The translations under genes and the position numbers were made by a program. From assembly GCA_003567135.1 (NCBI GenBank), contig PXAI01000348.1, positions 1 through 11,006 of the forward strand: 11,006 nucleotides of DNA, written 5' to 3'. Each line of letters opens with the position of its first letter. The stretch's first letter is position 1. The notes below the pieces were generated by a model. It was given only the letters and a program-made list of their open reading frames with translations. It was not told the DNA's origin and made no database searches. The stretch comes from Balneolia bacterium (GTDB lineage Bacteria; Bacteroidota; Rhodothermia; Balneolales; Cyclonatronaceae). Shown one piece after another: positions 1-6,001 of this stretch.

Positions 1-163
1 CAGGAGCATTGTCAATCTCATCAAATGCCTTGGAAGACCCGCCGTACTTGGCTGACAGCACTTTCGTGATCGCTGCGGTCAAGGTCGTCTTGCCGTGATC
101 TACGTGGCCGATCGTGCCTATGTTTACGTGTGACTTCGAACGATCAAATGTTTCTTTAGCCAT
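1..163 (-). CDS. tuf: Elongation factor Tu, N-terminal fragment (cut by window edge)
   Basis: EF-Tu is the GTPase that delivers aminoacyl-tRNA to the ribosomal A site. Only the first 54 codons are inside the window; the gene continues beyond base 1. The ATG is the reverse complement of bases 161-163. The translation opens MAKETFDRSKSHVNIGTIGH and continues with VDHGKTT, which gives the P-loop G19-HVDHGKT-T27 typical of EF-Tu. It is the fourth gene of the rpsL-rpsG-fusA-tuf operon and starts 30 bases after the fusA stop codon. The A/T-rich bases before the ATG contain no Shine-Dalgarno motif. Identity is very secure from the N-terminus; integrity of the rest cannot be judged here. Confidence 0.96.
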   Translation of the reverse strand, partial: MAKETFDRSKSHVNIGTIGHVDHGKTTLTAAITKVLSAKYGGSSKAFDEIDNAP

Positions 164-193
164 AATTCAAATATTCTACTGTTCTGATTCTGT

Positions 194-2281
194 TTATGAA
201 TTTTCTTCGAGTATCGTTTTCGCGATAGAGTCGGGTACCGGAGCAAATTTCTTGAACTCCATAGAGTAAACCGCACGACCCTGTGACAGCGAGCGAAGGT
301 GTGTTGAGTAACCGAACATATCGGCCAGCGGCACTTCAGCATCGATAACTGTACCCTCTACTTTATTAGACATACTTCCGATAATACCACGGCGACCATT
401 TAGGTCTCCCATAATATCACCCATGTAGTCTTCAGGGGTAATAATTTCTACCGACATAATCGGCTCGAGAAGAACCGGACCGGCCTTTCTGGCCGCTTCA
501 CGGAAACCGAGCTTGGAGCAGATCTCAAATGAGAATGCGTCGGAGTCAACATCGTGGTAAGATCCGTCGAAGAGTCTGATTTTGACGCCTTCTACAGGAT
601 AGCTTGCCTGGATACCGCTTGTAAGCGCAGCTTTGAAACCATTTTCACATGGCCCGATGAATTCACGGGGGATATTACCACCGGTTACTTCATTTTCAAA
701 TTCAAAACCTGTGTTATCTTCAATAGGTATCATCTCAAACTGGATATCGGCAAATTTACCGCGTCCACCAGTCTGCTTCTTGTACGTTTCGCGGTGTGTT
801 ACCGATTTGGTGATCGTCTCACGGTAAGATACCTGAGGCTTACCAACGTTGGCTTCCACTTTGAACTCGCGCTTGAGTCGGTCAACAATAATTTCAAGGT
901 GAAGTTCACCCATTCCGGCAATCGTTGTCTGACCTGTTTCGTCATCAACCTGCGTTTTGAATGTAGGATCTTCTTCAGCCAGTTTTGCAAGTCCGGTGCT
1001 GAGTTTGTCATTGTCGGCCTTTGATTTAGGCTCAACGGCAAGTTTAATTACCGGCTCAGGGAAAACCATTTTCTCGAGGAGAATCGGGCTGTCTTCTGTA
1101 CTGAGGGTATCACCTGTTCTTACTTCTTTAATACCAACTGCGGCACAGATATCACCGGCGCGAACCTGCTTGATATCTTCCTTTGAGTTGGAGTGCATTT
1201 TCAGGAGACGGCCAATGCGCTCGCGCTTACCGGTAGATGTATTCAATACATAAGAACCGGCCTCGAGTGTACCTGAGTACACGCGGATAAATGTTAGCTT
1301 ACCAACATAAGGGTCAGTAGCAATTTTGAAAGCGAGAGCAGAAAACGGCTCGTTGTAATCCGGCTTGCGGGAAAGTTTTTCTTCTTCATCAGAAGGATTT
1401 GTTCCGGTGATGGAATCAATATCAATCGGAGAAGGCATGTAGTTGATAATTGCATCAAGAAGTGTCTGAACACCTTTGTTCTTGAAAGCAGTACCACAAA
1501 TTACCGGGTTAATTTCAAGGGCGATAGTTGCCTTACGGATAGCGTCGTGGATCTCATCCTCAGAAATTTCTTCTTCCATGAGGTATTTTTCCATCAGCTC
1601 TTCGTTGAAGTCAGCAATGGATTCGATCATCTGCTTGCGGTATTCCTCAGCCTGCTCGAGGAGGTCTTCAGGAATATCGATTACTTCGTACTTGGCACCC
1701 ATAGTGGTATCATCCCAGACAATACCTTTCATTTGAACAAGGTCAACCACGCCGCGGAAGTTCTCTTCGTTTCCGATTGGAATCTGAAGAGGCACCGGAG
1801 TAGCCTTAAGGCGCTCACGCATCTTATCGATTACGTTGAAGAAGTTGGCACCGGTACGGTCCATTTTGTTTACAAACGCCATACGTGGCACTTTGTACTT
1901 GTTAGCCTGACGCCATACGGTTTCAGACTGCGGCTGAACAGCACCTACTGCGCAGAAAACGGCAACAGCGCCGTCAAGTACGCGAAGTGAACGCTCTACT
2001 TCAATGGTAAAGTCAACGTGGCCTGGTGTATCAATAATGTTGATACGGTTTTCTTTCCAGAAACAGGTGGTGGCAGCTGAGGTAATGGTAATACCACGCT
2101 CTCTCTCCTGCTCCATCCAGTCCATAGTGGCTGCACCGTCGTGTACTTCACCAATTTTGTGGGAAATACCGGTGTAAAAAAGTATACGCTCACTGGTAGT
2201 GGTCTTACCGGCATCAATATGTGCCATAATCCCGATATTCCGGGTTTTATTGAGCGCGTCGATTGTTTTAGTGGCTGACAT
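194..2281 (-). CDS. fusA: Elongation factor G (translocase GTPase)
   Basis: EF-G drives tRNA-mRNA translocation after peptide bond formation and, with ribosome recycling factor, splits post-termination ribosomes; it acts in the cytoplasm. The 695-residue product has the usual full length. GTPase motifs are visible in order: P-loop AHIDAGKTT (20-28), the switch I region with RGITI (62-66), DTPGH (84-88) and NKMD (138-141). The domain IV tip appears as the HDVDSDAF segment near residue 575, and the C-terminal domain V ends MEFKKFAPVPDSIAKTILEE followed by NS. The start ATG (2279-2281) lies 22 bases after the rpsG stop, inside the str operon, and tuf follows 30 bases downstream. No strong ribosome binding site precedes it. 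Nothing is missing, so this looks like the housekeeping EF-G rather than a diverged paralogue. Confidence 0.98.
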   Translation of the reverse strand: MSATKTIDALNKTRNIGIMAHIDAGKTTTSERILFYTGISHKIGEVHDGAATMDWMEQERERGITITSAATTCFWKENRINIIDTPGHVDFTIEVERSLRVLDGAVAVFCAVGAVQPQSETVWRQANKYKVPRMAFVNKMDRTGANFFNVIDKMRERLKATPVPLQIPIGNEENFRGVVDLVQMKGIVWDDTTMGAKYEVIDIPEDLLEQAEEYRKQMIESIADFNEELMEKYLMEEEISEDEIHDAIRKATIALEINPVICGTAFKNKGVQTLLDAIINYMPSPIDIDSITGTNPSDEEEKLSRKPDYNEPFSALAFKIATDPYVGKLTFIRVYSGTLEAGSYVLNTSTGKRERIGRLLKMHSNSKEDIKQVRAGDICAAVGIKEVRTGDTLSTEDSPILLEKMVFPEPVIKLAVEPKSKADNDKLSTGLAKLAEEDPTFKTQVDDETGQTTIAGMGELHLEIIVDRLKREFKVEANVGKPQVSYRETITKSVTHRETYKKQTGGRGKFADIQFEMIPIEDNTGFEFENEVTGGNIPREFIGPCENGFKAALTSGIQASYPVEGVKIRLFDGSYHDVDSDAFSFEICSKLGFREAARKAGPVLLEPIMSVEIITPEDYMGDIMGDLNGRRGIIGSMSNKVEGTVIDAEVPLADMFGYSTHLRSLSQGRAVYSMEFKKFAPVPDSIAKTILEENS

Positions 2282-2303
2282 GATAACTTATTATCGTCTC
2301 GAT

Positions 2304-2771
2304 TTAAAATCTGAAATGTGCAAATGCTTTGTTGGCTTCGGCCATACGATGCGTTTCATCACGTTTACGAACGGCGCCGCCTTCGTTGTTGGCAGCATCC
2401 ATAAGTTCGCGAGAAAGGCGGGCAGCCATAGACTTATCATTGCGGTTCTTGGCTGAACGAATGATCCATCTCATGCTGAGCGCTGTGCTCCGCTCCGGAC
2501 GAACCTCAACAGGAACCTGATACGTTGAACCACCAACACGGCGGCCCTTAACTTCAATTACAGGGGATGCATTTGAAAGCGCATCACGGAATACGTCGAT
2601 TCCGGGCTTACCTGTTTTTTCTTCAATAATTTCGAACGCCTGGTACAGAATCTTGCGGGCGACGCTTTTCTTTCCATCTTTCATCAGGCAGTTAACAAAA
2701 CGAGTTACCGTTTTGTCCTGAAACATCGGATCCGGAATTACCAGCCTTTTTTCTGCTTTTCTTCTACGCAT
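2304..2771 (-). CDS. rpsG: 30S ribosomal protein S7
   Basis: S7 is a primary binder of the 3' major domain of 16S rRNA; it nucleates assembly of the 30S head and lies at the E-site tRNA exit. The 155-residue length is normal for the family. Recognisable segments are the basic N-terminus MRRRKAEKR, the FVNCLMKDGKK helix (25-35), and the RNA-contacting beta-hairpin KGRRVGGSTYQVPVEVRPER (75-94). The C-terminal helix runs through GGAVRKRDETHRMAEANKAF (131-150). The gene is second in the str operon, 28 bases after rpsL and 22 bases before fusA. In many bacteria S7 represses its own operon by binding its mRNA, but I cannot point to such a site in this short gap. Only a weak GAGA precedes the ATG. 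Confidence 0.98.
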   Translation of the reverse strand: MRRRKAEKRLVIPDPMFQDKTVTRFVNCLMKDGKKSVARKILYQAFEIIEEKTGKPGIDVFRDALSNASPVIEVKGRRVGGSTYQVPVEVRPERSTALSMRWIIRSAKNRNDKSMAARLSRELMDAANNEGGAVRKRDETHRMAEANKAFAHFRF

Positions 2772-2799
2772 TGTTCTCGCAACTAATTAAATGGAAATC

Positions 2800-3180
2800 T
2801 TATTTGCTTTGTTTCGGACGCTTGGTTCCGTAAAGACTACGGCCCTGCTTCCGCTCGCTGACGCCTGCAGTATCGAGGGCGCCACGAATAATATGGTAGC
2901 GAACACCCGGCAAATCCTTAACACGGCCGCCGCGAATAAGCACAATACTGTGCTCCTGAAGATTGTGTCCTTCACCAGGGATGTAAGCCGAAACCTCAAT
3001 CTTGTTGGTAAGACGAACACGAGCTACTTTGCGAAGCGCCGAGTTTGGCTTTTTCGGTGTAGTTGTATAAACTCGGGTACAAACGCCACGACGCTGCGGG
3101 CACGCCTGAAGCGCGGGAGCAGTTGTCTTACTCGTTTTGTTCTTTCTACCTTTACGTACTAATTGTTGAATTGTAGGCAC
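2800..3180 (-). CDS. rpsL: 30S ribosomal protein S12 (GTG start)
   Basis: S12 sits at the decoding centre of the 30S subunit and controls translational accuracy; it is the classical streptomycin-resistance protein. The 126-residue product matches the family end to end. The TTTPKKPNSALRK segment carries K43 and RGGRVKDLPGV carries K88, so both residues whose substitution gives streptomycin resistance are in the sensitive form. D89 is the position that carries beta-methylthio-aspartate in E. coli S12. The start is a GTG (reverse complement of 3178-3180). It is chosen because the translation then begins MPTIQQLVRKGR, as expected for S12, and no ATG lies nearby in frame. It is the first gene of the operon, with a candidate promoter about 45-80 bases upstream. 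Confidence 0.98.
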   Translation of the reverse strand: MPTIQQLVRKGRKNKTSKTTAPALQACPQRRGVCTRVYTTTPKKPNSALRKVARVRLTNKIEVSAYIPGEGHNLQEHSIVLIRGGRVKDLPGVRYHIIRGALDTAGVSERKQGRSLYGTKRPKQSK

Positions 3181-3226
3181 TGTATATAAATTTTGTCTTA
3201 GGTTGACAGCAAAAATTCAAAGACTT

Positions 3227-3258
3227 GCAATATATCATTTTTCGACCGAGCAATGCAA
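3227..3258 (-). promoter_or_regulatory. Candidate promoter of the rpsL-rpsG-fusA-tuf operon
   Basis: On the minus strand a TTG (plus bases 3256-3258) is followed after 21 bases by TATATTGC (3227-3234). This resembles the Bacteroidota primary-sigma pattern TTG-N19-21-TAnnTTTG. It can also be read as a sigma-70-like TTGCAT-N18-TATATT. Transcription would start near base 3220 and give a leader of about 40 bases before the GTG of rpsL. The call rests on pattern and position only. Confidence 0.4.
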
Positions 3259-3285
3259 CCCCCCAATCCAACAAATATTCCTGAA

Positions 3286-3320
3286 TTGCTAATATTTTCT
3301 ATATCCGGCGGTATGATAAT
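3286..3320 (+). promoter_or_regulatory. Weak candidate promoter of recG
   Basis: In the divergent spacer a TTGCTA (3286-3291) is followed after 20 bases by TATGAT/GATAAT (3312-3320), about 60 bases upstream of the recG ATG. The spacing is longer than a standard sigma-70 promoter and the -7 box does not fit the Bacteroidota consensus TAnnTTTG. The rest of the spacer is A/T-rich and contains a short GATATATATC dyad near 3359-3368, just before recG. I regard this as the best of several poor candidates. Confidence 0.18.
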
Positions 3321-3380
3321 ACCTGAACAGTGAAAATACTGCAATATTAACCACAACTGATATATATCAATATAACACTT

Positions 3381-5450
3381 ATGACGCTCAGCGATATTAA
3401 AGGCGTCAGCCCGGCCAGGCTTCGGGCTCTTAATGAAAACGGAATCAGATCCGTAAAAGATCTTATCAGCTTTTTTCCCCGCACCTGGCTTGATCGCACT
3501 ACCGTAAAACCGATCGCCCATCTCAAGGGAAACGACGAGCAGGTTACCCTAATCGGTAAAGTGACCTCCGTACAGGAAGCCGGCTTCGGAAAGCGCAAAA
3601 GGCTAGAAGCCGTGGTTCAGGATGACAGCGGGGTGATAAAGTGCGTTTGGTTCAAAGGCCTCGCCTATTTTAAAAAATTCATCAAACCCGGCGAGATGGT
3701 TTCTGTATACGGGCGCGTAAAGCGGTTCGGACGCTATCTTTCCATGGCTCATCCCGAAATGGATAAAATCAGCAAGGAAAACGAGCTGAAGCGTTCAGCG
3801 GGGATCGTGCCTATTTATCCTTCAAACAACTTCTTCAAAAAAACCTATATAACAAGTGTTATCCTGCAGGACTGGATGAAGCAGATTACCGGCCAGGTTC
3901 GGTTTGAAGAATTCATGCCGGATTATCTCCTTAAAGATTTCGGATTTCCTGAGATTAACGAAGCCTACCGCCGGATCCATCTTCCGTCTGAGCCCGGCGA
4001 ATATCAGCCCGCGCTGCAGCGTTTCAAGTTTGAGGAGCTTTTTCTGTTTGAACTGAGCGTACACAAACTGAAACTTCAGCACACCAAAAAGAACAAAGGG
4101 CCATGCATTCCGGAGCCGGGAGACTTGACTAAGTCTTTTTTCACGAAAGAACTTCCGTTTCAGCTCACAGAAGGTCAGAAAAACGCGCTGCGTGATATTC
4201 GCAAAGATCTTGCTGCTGGCATACAGATGAACCGCCTCATTCAGGGGGATGTCGGCTCGGGGAAAACGGTGGTGGCCATCGGCGCGATGCTGATGTGTAT
4301 TGATCACGGCTACCAGGCGGCATTTATGGCTCCGACCGAAATCCTCGCCGAGCAGCATTACCGCACCCTCGACTCTTTTCTGAAACCGCTGGGAATCAAC
4401 ATCCGGCTGCTGACCGGCCAACAAAAATCCGCGCTCAGGCGGGATGTGCTGAGTGATATCTCAGGTGGAACAGCTCAGATTGTGGTGGGCACGCACGCGA
4501 TCATTCAGGATCAGGTTTCCTTCAACCGGCTTGGGATTGCGATTATTGATGAGCAGCACCGCTTCGGCGTGATGCAGCGCTCGGTTTTCCTGCAGAAAGG
4601 ACTGAATCCGCATATTCTGGTGATGTCGGCCACGCCCATCCCCCGCTCGCTTGCCCTCACGCTTTATGGAGATTTGAATATTTCAGTAATCAAAGGATTA
4701 CCATCGGGACGCAAACCCATCAAAACGGCGCTTCGCGGGGAAAATAAGCGGGAGGATGTCTACGCCTTCACCGAATCCGTTTTGCGTGAAGGCGGGCAGG
4801 TGTATATCGTTTATCCGCTGATTGAGGAATCAGAAGCGCTGGATTTAAAAAACGCGACGGAAGGATACGAACAGGTTTGCCGGAGATTTTCCGATTTCAG
4901 CGTCGGGCTGCTTCACGGACGGATGAAGACGGAAGAAAAAGATGAGGTGATGCGGGATTTCATCAGCAAAAAATATCAGGTTCTGGTCTCCACGACCGTT
5001 ATTGAAGTGGGTGTGGATGTTCCAAATGCATCCGTGATGATCATTGAGCACGCCGAGCGGTTTGGATTGTCGCAGCTGCATCAGCTTCGCGGCAGAATCG
5101 GACGGGGATCAAGGCAGAGTTTTTGTATTCTGATGGCCGACTACAAGCAGAGCAAAGAAGCGCGGTTCAGGCTGCAAACCATGGTGCGCACGCAGGATGG
5201 TTTCGAAATATCGGAGGCTGACCTGAAGCTGCGCGGGCCTGGTGATTTTCTCGGTACACGGCAGAGCGGACTCCCCGATTTCAAACACGCTGATATTATT
5301 CAGGATCAGGCGCTGCTCGAACAGGCGACCGAAACTGCCAACAGCATAATCAACGATGATCCCGATCTGGAAAAGCCCGGGCATAAAACGCTAAAGCCGG
5401 TTTTTGAGGCGTATCTGAAAGAGCGCGGAAAGTTTTTCTCAACAGGATAA
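3381..5450 (+). CDS. recG: ATP-dependent DNA helicase RecG
   Basis: RecG is a superfamily 2 double-stranded DNA translocase that reverses stalled replication forks and processes Holliday junctions, D-loops and R-loops. The 689-residue length is close to E. coli RecG (693). An N-terminal helix-hairpin-type segment (LSDIKGVSPARLRALNENGI) is followed by the OB-fold wedge domain, roughly residues 50-130 (QVTLIGKVTSVQ to GRVKRFGRYLSMAHPEM). Helicase motifs come in order: Walker A GDVGSGKT (289-296), APTEILAEQH, GTHAII, DEQH box (390-393), SATPIPRS (from 416), STTVIEVGVDVPNA and QLRGRIGRG (568-576). The translocation-in-RecG motif GDFLGTRQSG is at 621-630. The gene diverges from the ribosomal operon and ends in TAA directly abutting the stop codon of the convergent membrane-protein gene. 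No Shine-Dalgarno motif precedes the ATG. Confidence 0.97.
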   Translation: MTLSDIKGVSPARLRALNENGIRSVKDLISFFPRTWLDRTTVKPIAHLKGNDEQVTLIGKVTSVQEAGFGKRKRLEAVVQDDSGVIKCVWFKGLAYFKKFIKPGEMVSVYGRVKRFGRYLSMAHPEMDKISKENELKRSAGIVPIYPSNNFFKKTYITSVILQDWMKQITGQVRFEEFMPDYLLKDFGFPEINEAYRRIHLPSEPGEYQPALQRFKFEELFLFELSVHKLKLQHTKKNKGPCIPEPGDLTKSFFTKELPFQLTEGQKNALRDIRKDLAAGIQMNRLIQGDVGSGKTVVAIGAMLMCIDHGYQAAFMAPTEILAEQHYRTLDSFLKPLGINIRLLTGQQKSALRRDVLSDISGGTAQIVVGTHAIIQDQVSFNRLGIAIIDEQHRFGVMQRSVFLQKGLNPHILVMSATPIPRSLALTLYGDLNISVIKGLPSGRKPIKTALRGENKREDVYAFTESVLREGGQVYIVYPLIEESEALDLKNATEGYEQVCRRFSDFSVGLLHGRMKTEEKDEVMRDFISKKYQVLVSTTVIEVGVDVPNASVMIIEHAERFGLSQLHQLRGRIGRGSRQSFCILMADYKQSKEARFRLQTMVRTQDGFEISEADLKLRGPGDFLGTRQSGLPDFKHADIIQDQALLEQATETANSIINDDPDLEKPGHKTLKPVFEAYLKERGKFFSTG

Positions 5451-5470
5451 TCAGTCCCTATCCTGCTTTT
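5443..5470 (+). terminator. Candidate recG terminator across the two convergent stop codons
   Basis: A perfect 7-base inverted repeat, CAGGATA (5443-5449) and TATCCTG (5459-5465), flanks a 9-base loop and is followed by CTTTTG (5466-5471). It works as a short intrinsic terminator only in the recG direction, since the other side of the stem has no T-run. The recG stop TAA (5448-5450) overlaps the left arm, and the TGA of the opposite gene (5451-5453 on the minus strand) sits in the loop. The stem is short and the T-run brief, so its efficiency is doubtful. Confidence 0.4.
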
Positions 5471-5756
5471 GCTCTTCAATGGCTTTCTGAATCATGATCG
5501 CTTTCTGATATTCGTGCGCCCAGGCGTAAAGTTCAACCACTTTATTTCCCGCTCTTGATACAATCTTTGAATCATCTTTTTTTGCGGCCCAGATGAACAC
5601 TTTTCTAAGCGGCCTGAGATAGGGAAGCAAAATGATCAGGGCTATTCCGATCATAAGCCAGCCGATGGGCAGAAACGGAAGCATCAGAGATACCAGTCCG
5701 ATGAGAAAAGCCAGCCCGGCCAGAAACGGGATCAGATGTTTCTTTTTGAAGTTCAT
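5451..5756 (-). CDS. Small two-helix membrane protein, PGPGW-like
   Basis: The function is unknown. The 101-residue product starts MNFKKKHLIPFLAGLAFLIG, a short basic (cytoplasmic) end followed by a hydrophobic helix at about residues 8-26. A turn PFLPIGW (27-33) leads into a second helix (34-47). A basic stretch and a charged, probably helical cytoplasmic tail (SKIVSRAGNKVVELYAWAHE to QKQDRD) follow. The proline-glycine-tryptophan turn between two helices resembles the PGPGW family of small bacterial membrane proteins, although here it reads LPIGW; this family assignment is tentative. I prefer the ATG at 5754-5756 to an in-frame TTG three codons upstream. The stop codon abuts the recG stop with no spacer. 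The nearest gene upstream on the same strand is typA, about 245 bases away across a palindrome, so cotranscription is uncertain. Confidence 0.8.
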   Translation of the reverse strand: MNFKKKHLIPFLAGLAFLIGLVSLMLPFLPIGWLMIGIALIILLPYLRPLRKVFIWAAKKDDSKIVSRAGNKVVELYAWAHEYQKAIMIQKAIEEQKQDRD

Positions 5757-5891
5757 GGCGCACAAATAATGCAGATGATAAAAGAATGGGGATCGTTTCG
5801 AAAATCATTCCCCTTTCCCTGATAATAACATTAAAGCCGATGCGATGCATGATTTTAACATTGTTTTTTTACGTGCGGTTAAACGCTCAGC

Positions 5892-5943
5892 GTTAGCCCT
5901 GCCGTATAGACGCAATGCATCGCGTCTATACGGCAGGGCTAAC
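5892..5943. repeat. 52-base palindromic element with perfect 22-base arms
   Basis: The left arm (5892-5913, beginning GTTAGCCCTGCC and ending TAGACGC) and the right arm (5922-5943) are exact reverse complements over 22 bases. An 8-base centre, AATGCATC, separates them and itself holds the palindrome ATGCAT. The element lies between the 3' end of typA and the 5' end of the small membrane-protein gene. Neither strand has a T-run after the stem, so it is not a classical terminator. I see no target-site duplication at its borders. Its form fits a REP-like or MITE-like interspersed element, but whether other copies exist cannot be seen here. Confidence 0.85.
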
Positions 5944-6001
5944 CCGGATTATTCACCAAAGCCTGATCAGCTGGAAAGAATTCAGGCGAATAATCCCCCG
6001 A

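Noticed and set aside
554..1024. 156-residue open frame on the plus strand inside fusA, and a similar 147-residue frame at 1547-1990
   Set aside because: They lie wholly antisense to the highly conserved fusA, have no recognisable domains or start context, and the products look like reverse-complement translations of conserved protein.
3203..3231. TTGACA-N17-TGCAAT on the plus strand as a recG promoter
   Set aside because: The -10 box is poor, it would give a leader of about 140 bases, and a perfect TTGACA is not the expected signal in a Bacteroidota-type genome.
3822..4424. 200-residue open frame antisense to recG
   Set aside because: It overlaps conserved helicase motifs on the other strand; the composition is that of a shadow frame and no family is recognisable.
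5961..5987. GCCTGA/TCAGGC inverted repeat downstream of typA as its terminator
   Set aside because: The stem is only 6 bases with a 15-base loop and is followed by just TTTGG; too weak to annotate.
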